Assembly: GCA_030063045.1 (NCBI GenBank)
Contig: JAQSEB010000034.1
Coordinates: 1,550,001-1,614,000 of the forward strand
Source: Pratylenchus scribneri
Lineage: Eukaryota; Nematoda; Chromadorea; Rhabditida; Pratylenchidae
Length of the DNA stretch: 64,000 bases
Direction: 5' to 3'
Positions 55,099 to 64,000 of the stretch are shown one piece after another. A program made the translations under genes and the position numbers. The notes beneath the pieces were generated by a model. That model ran no database searches. It was not told the origin of the DNA and worked only from the letters and a program-made list of their open reading frames with translations. How positions within the stretch are numbered: position 1 is the first letter of the stretch; every line of letters begins with the position of its first letter.

Positions 55099-56115
55099 TC
55101 AATCGTCCTCCAATCTGGCCAGTGTTCTCCTCGATTCTTCCACAAGCAGACGTTCATACTCGTTGTTGGGCCGGATTCCAATGACTGCGCGCAGACAATT
55201 CATCGCCACTTCCGCTTGGCCATTTTTCTGATAGCACCTGCAAAGTAAATGATTTATTGGACTGTTTTTAAAGATGACTTTGAAACTTACTTTGCCAGGT
55301 AGAACATATTGTCAATTGAAGTTCCGCGGGTCGTTCGTTCGCACTGAAAATTGATTAAATTAGTGAAAGTTAAAATTTGAAGATTAAAAATACCTGCATG
55401 AGTTTGTCAATCGCATAGGGAATCGTTGCTTGTCTAAGAAGTGCTCTCGTTGCCGGGAATAGTTTGCCTGCCGTCCATCGTTCAAAAAAATTGAGTTTTG
55501 CAACTGAGTAGGCCAAACGTCCTTGCATGTGAAGAATTTCGTGCTGGTTTGGATCAATCGCGGCAGCCCTCTCGAGATAGTTCTAAAATATTGGGGGTTT
55601 TATTTAAATCAAATAATCGAAAATGACTTACGTATAGCCGAAGTCCACGTTCTGCCTTCTCTCTTATCCCCATACTGCGGTCGAAAATCTGCCCCATCAG
55701 CATACATTTGTATTTGAGTGATTCGAAGTCCGCCTGGTTCCTCTGCAAAGCTCTGTCCGCGAACTGAAGACCTTAAATGTACAATATTAAAATCATTTTT
55801 ATCAATGGTGATGATTTTCGACTTACCCGTCTCCAAGAGTTGCCGCCTTCTTGCCTTTCCTTCCCTCGTTTCATTGTTCACATCCAATCCTCGGCGAAGA
55901 TAACACTTTGCAAGCCTCCAAAGCACTCCAATGTTGCGTCGGTTTTCTTCTGCTGAGTTGTAGATCCGCGATAGTTGGTTGTAAATCCGGTCCGGTGCAT
56001 CATTCCTGGCGAACATTTGATCAATCTGGTTAAGCTGAAAATGAAGGGAATATTATTGAAAAAAAAAAGAATTAAATTAACTGACCGCTGCGGGAATTGC
56101 CTGGGGAAGAGCCAT
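55099..56115 (-). CDS. Regulator of microtubule dynamics family (RMD-1-like) TPR protein
   Basis: Exons read from 56115: MALPQAIPAA, then NQIDQMFARNDAPDRIYNQL, EENRRNIGVLWRLAKCYLRR, GLQFADRALQRNQADFESLK, CMLMGQIFDRSMGIREKAER, ERAAAIDPNQHEILHMQGRL, PYAIDKLMQCERTTRGTSID and MFYLAKCYQKNGQAEVAMNC, ending RRTLARLEDD. The LWRLA..Y, A.EAL..D and HMQGR/YLA.CY spacing is that of the RMDN/RMD-1 TPR family. C. elegans RMD-1 binds spindle microtubules and aids chromosome segregation. It is the most upstream gene of the five-gene minus-strand set. It diverges from the casein kinase-like gene, with 381 bases between start codons. The family call is from motif recall; another TPR family cannot be fully excluded. 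Confidence 0.75.
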
Positions 56116-56496
56116 TGGGAAGGAATGAATTGGTTGTGGAAGAAGTTGTGAGGAATGTGGATTCAATTTTCCGGCTTTAATACTTTTTGGAAATTGGGAG
56201 AACTACTTATAAGAAATCGATTATTGTACCTGTAAACTTTACTGTACCTGTACTAATCGATATTTTTGTATTGTTCTCTGTCTTGCTTTCTCTGTTTTGT
56301 TTGCTGTTTTCATTTCCACTTGAGATCAAATAGTATTTAAGCACTCATAATCACAGTTCAAATTACAACCGCCCAACACCCGAATCCACACAACACCCGA
56401 ATCCACACAACGCCCGAATCTACACAACGCCCGAATCTACACAACGCCCGAATCCACACAACGCCCGGATCTACACGCAATCAGCAACAGAGGAAA
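56116..56496. promoter_or_regulatory. Divergent promoter region RMD-1-like / CK1-like
   Basis: 381 bases between two outward-facing start codons. The right part carries the 17-base tandem repeat (56378-56475). At 56305-56345 there is TTTTCATTTCCACTTGAGAT and AGTATTTAAGCACTCATAAT, a TATTTAA-like box about 160 bases before the CK1-like ATG. No other gene fits here. Confidence 0.45.
56378..56475. repeat. 17-base tandem repeat in the CK1-like leader
   Basis: Six copies of a unit close to GCCCGAATCCACACAAC (variants with TCTACAC, ACCCG or CCCGG), ending 22 bases before the start codon. The unit is not a multiple of three, so it is not coding. It is likely to be in the 5' untranslated region or core promoter. 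Confidence 0.92.
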
Positions 56497-58382
56497 ATGT
56501 CAAATGCACCGGCGGCCACCACCAGAAGATTCGCAACCGTCAAGAAGGGGATCGTCACGAATGAAGAAGCCGAGCAAAAGATGAGGGAGAAGTTTGAGCG
56601 GAGGACCAAAACAGTGAACCAGAAGCGGATTGTAAGTTTTTTAAAATCCTGTTTGTTATTATTCTCATTTATTTTTTTTCAGTTCGGCCAAACCAACAAA
56701 ACAAAGGCACAACTCCAGCGGGAAACACACGCAGCCGCAATGATGCTTGGACCAGCAGCTATGGCAGTGGATGATGGCCCAATGGACCCGAAGGATAAGG
56801 AAGAGGCGGACAAACTGGAAGCTGTGAGTTTTTTTTGCCATATTAAACGTTTTTAATTTTTAAAATTCAGTTTCTGCGAAGTCCAGGTGTGAGCCCGTTC
56901 AATAACAGATGGGAGGTTCTAAAAAAACTGAAGGTAAATCTCAATTTTTCGGGCGAAATAATAATATTCTTTCATTTTTAGGGTGGTACGTTCGGCTGCA
57001 CTTTCACGGCTCGGGATCTACAAACGAGTATGCTTTTTACTTCTAAATTAAATTTAATTTTAACTTTTTTTTTCAGATACAATGGCAGTGATCAAAGTTG
57101 AACGACAATCGGCCTCTAATCAAAGTCAAAATTTCGGCGAATGGGAGTCGTTTATGTTGGAAAAAATGTTCAAATTAGTAAGTCTTTTTTTTTTTAAAAA
57201 TTCTACATTTATCTAATCCCAAAATATTTTTTAGGACCACCATGCAAATCTCGTTCGAGTGCTCGACAAAGGAATTTTGCAAGACCCGGAGGGAAATAAT
57301 CTGGAATTTGCCGTCATTGAATATTGTCAAATGTCCGTCCGGGATTACATCAATACAAACTGCGGGCCCAATGACCGAAAATGTGAGTTAACTTACAACC
57401 AATAAAATTTAATTATCCAAAATATTTTATAGATCGTGTTCTTCGCGTGGCACTTGGAGCATTGAAAGGCCTCTACGACATGCACCGCCAGGGAATTTTA
57501 CACAGAGACGTGAAACCTGAAAACATGGGAATGATCCGGTTATTTTTGCATTATAGTCATTAATTCTAATTCCCCACAAAATTTTTCAGACGTCGCGATG
57601 GCGAGTTTGTGTGTGTTTTGTTTGACCTGGGCATGGCGCGAATGTTCACTGTTTGTTTATTTTTTGCCATTTCTTCCAAAATTTCATTCCACATTTACAG
57701 GATGGCGACGGGTACCTTAGGCCCCCTAGGACAATGGTGGCATTCCGAGGCACACCAGAATGGGCAAGCGGCCATGCGTTGAAATACAGGGATCAAGTAA
57801 TATTTTTGTTTTTATTGAGTGCAATAAAAATTTCCCAAAAATTTCAGACTCGATTTGACGACCTCATTGGATGGCTCTACGTGGCTATTGAATTGTTCGA
57901 CCCAAGCCCGGACCCGGAAACTGCAAGGCCATTCCCCTGGGACCATTGCACGTTCAACAAGCAAGTAAGTCAAAATTAATAAATTTAACCAAATAATTTT
58001 GTAAAATTTCAGGCTGGAGCCTACCTCAAAACGCCATATGCACCGGCACGACTTTTGCACATTGGTATGTTCAAATTTTATGCATTAATTACCATAATAA
58101 TTCCCCAACACAATTTTCAGTCCTCGGGAGTTCTACTCAATCCACACTTATCTGATGTGCGCGAACCGGCTCAAAGTGCCCGACTACATGTTCATCGCGG
58201 ATCTGGTGGGCGAGGCCATGTTCAAACAACGAGCGGAAGTGGAGAAGCCGAAGACAACGAAAGAGGAGCAGCAACGTACGCAACAGAAGAAGGAGGCAGC
58301 AGCAACAGGAGGCGGAAAGCGATTGCAACAGCGATTGGAAACAAATGTTGCGATGAACAGAGACTTCAATTCCCTCGCCTGA
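56497..58382 (+). CDS. Casein kinase 1 / tau-tubulin kinase-like protein kinase (nematode type)
   Basis: Multiple exons; MSNAPAATTRRFATVKKG begins a charged N-terminal extension of about 110 residues before the kinase domain. Kinase motifs: LKKLKGGTFGCTFTARD (glycine loop), MAVIKVERQS (Lys), EWESFMLEKMFKL, FAVIEYCQMSVRDYI, GLYDMHRQGILHRDVKPENM (HRDVKPEN loop), CVLFDLGMARMF (DLG in place of DFG), FRGTPEWASGHAL (the CK1-type activation segment) and RFDDLIGWLYVAIELF. It ends NVAMNRDFNSLA after a Gln/Lys-rich tail. Catalytic Lys, Asp (HRD) and metal-binding Asp are present, so activity is plausible. This CK1 branch is greatly expanded in nematodes and often expressed in the male germ line. I cannot assign an orthologue. 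The 5' leader carries a 17-base tandem repeat. Confidence 0.9.
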
Positions 58383-58729
58383 TGATCCAATCCATATATT
58401 GTATTGTATCTCCATTTCTCTTCCCTTCTATTGTTCCATATATTGTATTTTTTTTTGTTATATTGTATTTTGTAATTTGTCTTGAATAAATAAATTATAT
58501 GAATTTGCTTGTTTTTTATTGTTTGTAAAAATTAGGATAATATAATCTAGCTTCAATTTTGAGTAGAAAAAATAAATTGGAATTTACAGTTTGTGAAATA
58601 GGAGCCTAAAATAGGCAGAAAAAAAAGAGAGGCATATAAAGAAGTAAAATTTCTAAATAGCACCAAAATTTTCAGAATAAATTGCCTAGAAAATATTCAA
58701 ATAGGGTTTTTCGACCAAAAAAAATTACT

Positions 58730-58770
58730 TGCAGGGAGCGGGATTCGAACCCCCGACCTCCGATTAGGGT
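58730..58770 (-). repeat. tRNA 3'-half-like sequence
   Basis: Minus strand reads GGTCGGGGGTTCGAATCCCG followed by CTCCCTGCA, a good T arm plus 3' acceptor strand. No matching 5' half (GCAGGG with a D arm) is present in the preceding bases. It is therefore a tRNA fragment or SINE piece and not a complete tRNA gene. Confidence 0.6.
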
Positions 58771-59126
58771 ATCGCCGGAACCAGGATTTTGACCGGAACC
58801 GACGACCACAATTGATGATGAGGAGGGGGGGGGGGGTGACGGGAATTGTGTGTGGGTATTGTTGCCACCAATCCAAATGGGCTTTGGCTATTGAGCACAC
58901 TTTCATCCGAGAATTGAGATGGATGGATAGTGGGAAGGGGGAGGTGGCTTTCACGGCTTGTTTGCCTCCTCCGTCTATCTTTTTGTTTGTGCTTGGTGGA
59001 TGGTAGGCTTCTTTTGTTGATCCACAGTAATACTTATTATAAATGTGTGGATGGGCCAAAAGAATCTCCACCACATTTTAATATGGCCAATTTAGCCGCT
59101 AGGGGACTGCCATTTCAGAACTGGAC

Positions 59127-59443
59127 ATTTTTGGCCATAGCTCAGCGAGACAATTGCCAAACTTGGAGAGCGATATACCATTTGGAAGCCCAAAATGTAC
59201 TCTAAAAAGTGGCTTTACTCATTTTTTGAAAAATTAAAATAATTTGTAAAATTTGCGACTTTTCAGCTAATCAATTAGAAAATTCGGGTTTATAACACTC
59301 AAAACATGTAACTTTTGTAAAGCCGAATTTTATAAAATTTAAAATTGGCCAAATTGTAAAGGAAGCTTTTGGCTTCCCAATGGCATATCACCTTCGCAGA
59401 TTGGCAATTGCCTTACTTAGATATAGGCAAAAATTGATGCAGG
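59127..59443. repeat. Family A fold-back repeat, copy 7
   Basis: The best preserved unit: TTTTGGCCATAGCTCAGCGA, AGCGATATACCATTTGGAAG and CTCTAAAAAGTGGCTTTACT on the left, AGAAAATTCGGGTTTATAAC in the middle, GGCTTCCCAATGGCATATCA and AGATATAGGCAAAAATTGA on the right. It is the only copy outside 2.3-10.1 kb. Its downstream flank to 59615 matches the flank of copy 5. Confidence 0.85.
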
Positions 59444-59959
59444 AAACTGGACTGATTAAATCCTTGGGTTATTAAATGTTAAATCACCAATCTCCTTTCT
59501 TCTTATCTTACTGTAACGCAAAGGGAAAGGCGCCTTCCTTTTTATAAGAAACGCTTGACGTGCCCTCAAGCATAATTCAATGGGTACAAAATAAGAGGCA
59601 ATTCAATCAATCCATTCTTCAAAAAACATTTTTGATAACTCGGAATTCAATTTGCCATTCTCTATAACAAATTTCCTTTGATTGGCGCCGTACAAATTTT
59701 GGATGAAGTTGAAAATTTTCATATTTTTATCTAATCATATTTTTTCAACAATTCCCCATTATTTCTCATTTAATCAACATCAACAGCAGATTGGAAAAGG
59801 GAAATCATTTATTTAGAATCATTTAAGATAAAAGCAAAAGATGGCAATTAATAGAAAGTAAAATTGTTTTTAATATATTCTCATTTCATGCATTGCTTCT
59901 TTATTCTCACATTCGTCTACAGTCTACAGCCTCTACACCATCGCTCACTGCTTTCCTCC

Positions 59960-60181
59960 CTATTCACGATTGCGATTGCGACGACGTTCATTGTATCGAT
60001 TTTGGTGTTCGCGCCATCTTTCTAAACGTTCAAATTGCCGTTGAAATGTTGCTTCAATCCGTCGTATTGCATCTTCTTGTCGACGATTCAATTCTTCATT
60101 TCGTTGTTGAAGTGCTTCCATTCGTCGCCGTTCTTCGGCTATTTGGCGTTGAAATTCGCGTTCGCGTTCGGAATCTGACAT
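59960..60181 (-). CDS. Small Arg/Glu/Gln-rich coiled-coil protein (73 aa)
   Basis: Single open frame on the minus strand starting MSDSEREREFQRQ and continuing EERRRMEALQQRNEELNRRQ, RRIEATFQRQFERLERW, ending NERRRNRNRE. It is almost entirely Arg, Glu, Gln and Asn with heptad-spaced Ile, Leu and Phe, so a single long charged helix or coiled coil is expected. It has no signal peptide. The start resembles that of the divergent small gene at 60878 (MSNSERER). I do not recognise the family; no function is claimed. Confidence 0.55.
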   Translation of the reverse strand: MSDSEREREFQRQIAEERRRMEALQQRNEELNRRQEDAIRRIEATFQRQFERLERWREHQNRYNERRRNRNRE

Positions 60182-60877
60182 TTTTACTGTACTTGACTCT
60201 AATCTGATAGGAAATTAATTTTTCTTGTAGAAACAAAATAAAATGAAAGTGTTAAGCTCGGGAATGAAATTCAAATTATATGTGGAGGAAAAGAGGCAAT
60301 GGACTAAAAAGATATAATGAAAAATGGCTAAGTTAAAGAAAAATGATCACTTGGATGGGATTGAAATGAAAATGAATTTATCAAATGAATGGTGGGTGGA
60401 TGGGAGGATAAAAATGAATTGATGAATGATGAATGAATCAGCTGTGAAAAATTCAAAATAGGAGGAAAATAACATAGCCGGAAATTTGTTCCATTTTTCG
60501 TTTCAATCAACCTCTTTGTTACAGAATTATTTATTATTCACATTAGATAGATCGAATTTAAAAACAACCACTAAACCATCCAATTTTCATTCCAACTATC
60601 CATTGGAATAAATTCATCGTTTATTTAATATCGATATATTGGTTGAACCGAATTTAACATTCAAACCAAATGAAATATTTTATCACATTCTTTTATGTAT
60701 AATCCAAATAAATTATTTTTAATTTAAAATTTATTTTTATTCAAATAATTCATCATCTCCTCTAGCCTCAATCTCAGCTACTTTTCTTCTTAAATTTGGT
60801 TTAAACGCGCATTTTTACAATTTTATTCTTCGACTTTTTACCAAAATGCTTTTTCAGCACAAAAATTGGCATCAATT
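60182..60877. other. Shared upstream region of the two small coiled-coil genes
   Basis: About 700 bases between two divergent small open frames. No gene seen. It is AT-rich, with ATGAATGGTGGGTGGATGGG-type runs at 60385-60430. An acceptor-like CTTTTTCAG lies 20 bases before the ATG at 60878, so that gene may have an upstream exon or be trans-spliced. Confidence 0.5.
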
Positions 60878-61129
60878 ATGTCAAATTCTGAACGTGAACG
60901 CGTACGCCAACAACAATTGGAAATTGCACGTGAGGAGCGGGCTCTTATGGAAGAGCACATAAGGCAAAGGGAAGAGGAAGTGAGGAGATTGGAAGAAGAA
61001 GCAAGACAACGCGAAGATGCAGAACGTCAACGCCAAGAAAATCAGCGCCGGCAATGGCGCGAGCGGCAAGCCCGTCGCCGTGAACGTCTTCGCCGCCAGA
61101 ATCTTGATCAGCAAAATGGGCAGCAGTGA
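60878..61129 (+). CDS. Small Arg/Glu/Gln-rich coiled-coil protein (83 aa)
   Basis: Open frame starting MSNSERERVRQQQLEIAR, then MEEHIRQREEEVRRLEEEAR and RRERLRRQNLDQQNGQQ at the end. It has the same composition and the same MS(N/D)SERER start as the protein encoded on the opposite strand at 59960-60181. The two are probably paralogues in head-to-head arrangement. A CTTTTTCAG acceptor 20 bases before the ATG supports a real transcript. Predicted as one continuous charged helix. Unknown function. Confidence 0.6.
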   Translation: MSNSERERVRQQQLEIAREERALMEEHIRQREEEVRRLEEEARQREDAERQRQENQRRQWRERQARRRERLRRQNLDQQNGQQ

Positions 61130-62375
61130 ACGATGATGAGGAAATGAGAAAGAACTAAAGAATTGATGAAAGAAAAAAGTGAGAGGCCTAACAAAATAAA
61201 CAAATAATATTTGTAATTTGTTAAAACATTGTTTTTTAATTCAAATTATTCAATTTATTCGGTAATTAATAAATAAATTATCTCTCTTCTCTCCATTTTC
61301 AATTTATACACGCTCAGGCGAACGCTATCGGGCTCTTCTGAGTCAAGTTCGATTCAATCCTTGGTACTATTATACATTTTTATAGGTGACTATTGCATAT
61401 ACATTTTTATAGGTGACTATTGCATATACATTTTTATAGGTGACTATTACATATACATTTTTATAGGTGACTATTACATATACATTTTTATAGGTGACTA
61501 TTGCATATACATTATTATAGGTGACTATTGCATATACATTTTTATAGGTGACTATTACATATACATTTTTATAGGTGACTATTGCATATACATTTTTATA
61601 GGTGACTATTGCATATACATTTTTATAGGTGACTATTGCATATACATTTTTATAGGTGACTATTACATATACATTTTTATAGGTGACTATTGCATATACA
61701 TTTTTATAGGTGACTATTGCATATACATTTTTATAGGTGACTATTGCATATACATTTTTATAGGTGACTATTACATATACATTTTTATAGGTGACTATTG
61801 AAAATTGCATTTCCCACATTTTTTCTTTTCTCCATTTTCGACAATATCATCCATCCATTATCCATCCACATTCCACATTATCCTCTATCCTTTTCGTTTC
61901 CTTTCCATCGAACTGACATTGGCATGACAGTTTTGTTAAACGGTCGAGGATGACAACACACCACCTTGCATCCCCTTCAAATAAAATTTGTGGCTACTAA
62001 AAAGCAAAAACTATGCATGAAGCTGTTTTTCTTCCCAATACCCAATTTTGATGGAAATTAAAAAAAAAATAGTGATTGTGATATTACAATTTTTTATTTC
62101 GCGAGTGGTATCTACAATCTAAACTAAAATTAATTAAGCCTTTACTAACTAACTCATTCATCAACCTATAGTTTGGCAAGAAATGATCAGCATAACCATA
62201 AGCTTTGTGTAAAACATGAGCGACAGGGCTCAACCCTCAACCAACCTCCAATGTCCAATCCATTCCTAGTCATTTTATTAAATTTTGATGATTTTTAAAT
62301 TATTTTGGAATGAGTGTTTTGAATAAGACCCAATTTTAGATTAAATATAAATATTGTAAGCACAATTATTAAACA
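61130..62375. other. Intergenic region with minisatellite before pas-1
   Basis: No supported gene. The left half holds the 27-base array (61372-61800). The right half (61801-62375) is ordinary AT-rich DNA and should include the pas-1 promoter and any trans-splice site. Confidence 0.6.
61372..61800. repeat. 27-base minisatellite, about 16 units
   Basis: Tandem copies of a 27-base unit containing CATTTTTATAGGTGACTATT. The main variation is GCATATA versus ACATATA, with a single TTATTATAGG variant. Period 27 is a multiple of three and the unit has no stop in one frame on each strand, so long open frames run through the array on both strands. Confidence 0.95.
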
Positions 62376-63639
62376 ATGTCGAGAGGATCTAGTGCAGGAT
62401 TTGACCGTCACATAACCATATTTTCGCCTGAAGGACGACTTTATCAAGTGGAATATGCTTTCAAGGCCGCAAATTCAACAAATCTCACTGCAGTTGGGAT
62501 TGCAACCAAAAACACAGCTGTCATCGCAGTTCAAAAGCGTATACCGGTAATATAAGTGATTATTATGAGTAGAAAACATCTCATTTTTTAAATCGATTAC
62601 AGGACAAACTCATCGTTCCAACCACCGTCACGAACATTTATCCGCTCACTCAGAAGATCAGTAGTGCCATAATTGGAATTATTCGTAAGCACATTTTTAT
62701 GTGATGATAATGAATTATTTAAAACGTTTTATTTCAGCCGATGCTGTTTTTCAAGGTTAATACTTTTATTACATTTTAAACAAAATATGAAACCAGCAGG
62801 TTTAATAGTTTAATTTGATCAATATTTTGATTCAACATATAGCTTTTATTCTCACCTAAAATTTAAGCTCGTCGTGCCCAAGCCGAGGCGGCTCAATGGA
62901 AATATCAGAACGGTTATGGCATGCCAATTTCAATTTTGGCACGGAAAATGGCGGACATCAATCAATATTACACGCAAAATGCTGAATTGCGCTCGTTGGG
63001 AACTTGTGAGTGTTTTTAAAGAACCTAAATTATTTAATAAATACTCAAATTTATCAGTGATGCTAATGATTTCGTACGATAAAGAGGATGGACCACAAGT
63101 GTATAGCGTCGATCCGGCCGGCAATTTTCGGTAAATATTTTAAATTCTAAACCTTAAGTTAGGGCTGACTAGTGTCTAAAATTATTTGAAAATTTTCGAC
63201 CTGAAGATTCGACCTTAACTTTTGCAAAATTTAGATCACAGGTTCAAAACCGCTCTGAGGAAATTTTTTTTTGACTTATTAGGCACTTTTGGTGCATTTT
63301 TATACATTTACTATACATCTAGGATCTAGATGAAATAAAATATTTCGAACAAAATTCTTTATTAATCCAAAAAATTTTAGATCAGTTCGCGGTGTTGGCA
63401 TTGGAGTTAAGCAGCAACAAGCGAACAGCTTCCTCGAGAAGAAGTTGAAGAAGCGAACGGACTATAATGAAGCGGATACCATTGAGCTGGCATTGGAAAC
63501 GCTGCAGCAAGCACTTGGCATGGACCTGAAATCGGAGGAAGTCGAGGTTTTGGTGGTCAGCGAACAGCAGAAGATGGTGACCAAATTGACCAATGAAGAG
63601 GTGGAAAGCAGCTTGAATGCAATTGCTGAACGCGACTAA
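62376..63639 (+). CDS. pas-1: 20S proteasome subunit alpha-1 (PSMA6 / PAS-1)
   Basis: Six exons (62376-62546, 62603-62684, 62738-62755, 62868-63005, 63058-63130, 63381-63639) give 246 aa, the usual length. The alpha-subunit N terminus reads [20 protein letters not shown], then [20 protein letters not shown]. Further segments are [57 protein letters not shown] and [11 protein letters not shown], and it ends NAIAERD. It forms part of the outer ring of the 20S core that gates substrate entry. One exon is only 18 bases long. The fifth intron contains a SINE-like copy. Another gene starts 214 bases downstream on the same strand, so the two may be co-transcribed. Confidence 0.97.
63165..63345 (+). 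repeat. SINE-like family S, copy 6 (pas-1 intron)
   Basis: AAAATTTTCGACCTGAAGAT, GACCTTAACTTTTGCAAAAT, the B-box-like CACAGGTTCAAAACCGCTC and a TTTTATACATTTACTATACA tail. It closely matches copy 2 at 21.4 kb. Confidence 0.75.
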
Positions 63640-63853
63640 ATTGAACCGAGAATGGATGAAGAGGAAGGGAATTAATTATTGATTATTTTTTTGGGATTAT
63701 TCATTATTGAATTTCAATGATCAATTTTTGTTTTTGTTTTGAATAAATTAAATTGAAAATTATTTTATATTCAATCATTTTGGCTAATATTTTGCCTTTT
63801 ATTACTTTAACAATAATTTTATTTAAATAAACATTAAATATTGTTTAAAGAAA

Positions 63854-64000
63854 ATGTCATCCAAAAAGAAGAATAATGCAAATGACATTGCCAACAACAA
63901 TGATGCAAATAATGAAGAGGAAGCGACCAAAGCACCGGCGGAGGATGGCCAAATTTATAAGCAAACGGCCGCCGATTTGGAGAAGGTTAAATTTATTGGA
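63854..64000 (+). CDS. Start of an unidentified gene, cut by the window edge
   Basis: An ATG at 63854 opens a frame of 49 codons that runs off the window: MSSKKKNNANDIANNNDANN, then an acidic EEEATKAPAEDG and QIYKQTAADLEKVKFIG. The Asn/Lys-rich start is low complexity and does not allow a family call. TTTAAAG lies 3 bases before the ATG, as in an acceptor site. With pas-1 ending 214 bases upstream, a downstream operon position is plausible. Confidence 0.6.
   Translation, partial: MSSKKKNNANDIANNNDANNEEEATKAPAEDGQIYKQTAADLEKVKFIG

Larger units (their letters stand above)
58383..59959. other. Intergenic region with repeats, no gene
   Basis: About 1.6 kb without a supported coding region. It has polyadenylation-like AATAAA at 58486, a tRNA-like 3' half at 58730-58770, a 12-G run at 58825-58836, and a full family A copy with its repeated flank (59127-59615). 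Confidence 0.6.

Noticed and set aside
58730..58800. Possible tRNA gene
   Set aside because: The T arm and 3' acceptor strand are good, but no 5' acceptor strand or D arm can be found, and the anticodon arm does not form.
60866..60877. Four extra N-terminal codons for the small plus-strand coiled-coil protein
   Set aside because: The first codon there is TTG, not ATG; the ATG at 60878 matches the start of the paralogue on the opposite strand.
61361..61819. Open frames of about 146-149 codons on both strands
   Set aside because: Both come from the 27-base tandem array and simply repeat a nine-residue peptide; no start context or homology supports them.

Overview
The window is nuclear DNA of a nematode. 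The evidence is AT-rich DNA with many introns of about 45-60 bases (TTTCAG-like acceptors), same-strand genes 100-260 bases apart as in worm operons, and protein sequences that match animal families in their nematode forms (HLH-11/AP-4, SET-4, UBXN-4, TBC-8-like, a nematode-style casein kinase 1). A GC-AG intron and the frequent TTGGCC/GGCAATTGCC wording suggest a plant-parasitic tylenchid, possibly a cyst nematode. The genus is inference only. No bacterial, plasmid or viral features were found.

Layout. Bases 1-6.6 kb hold no supported gene; they carry dispersed fold-back repeats and low-complexity DNA. From 6.6 to 11.1 kb there is a class B neuropeptide GPCR (+) whose introns contain three more fold-back repeats and an old antisense exon remnant. 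A compact PRD-like homeobox gene (-) follows tail to tail at 11.2-11.9 kb. At 12.8-16.5 kb lie an unknown F-box-like tail-anchored protein and the tRNA m7G methyltransferase subunit WDR4 (both +). HLH-11/AP-4 (-) with a CAGCTG-rich upstream region and UBXN-4 (-) fill 17.1-22.8 kb. NAA15 (+) and phosphorylase kinase gamma (+) fill 23.7-31.1 kb; the latter holds a 650-base minisatellite and an 800-base fold-back element with a GC-rich palindromic core. SGSM/TBC-8 (-), CHIC (+), a citron-like protein without kinase domain (-) and the H4K20 methyltransferase SET-4 (+) fill 31.9-45.3 kb.

From 46.2 to 56.1 kb five genes lie head to tail on the minus strand with gaps of 107-356 bases: RMD-1-like, MED8, Arp3, dynactin p25, MIOS. 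This is a likely operon. A casein kinase 1-like gene (+) follows, with a 17-base tandem repeat in its leader. Then come an intergenic region with another fold-back copy, two divergently transcribed small Arg/Glu/Gln-rich paralogues, a 27-base minisatellite, proteasome alpha-1 (PAS-1/PSMA6, +) and the start of a further gene at the right edge.

Most genes are housekeeping or regulatory. The unusual material is in the repeats (at least four dispersed families and four tandem arrays), the AP-4-site cluster, the candidate operon, the paired small proteins and the unknown F-box-like family. Exon boundaries were read by eye. Where all exons are listed, the summed length is divisible by three, which supports the model.
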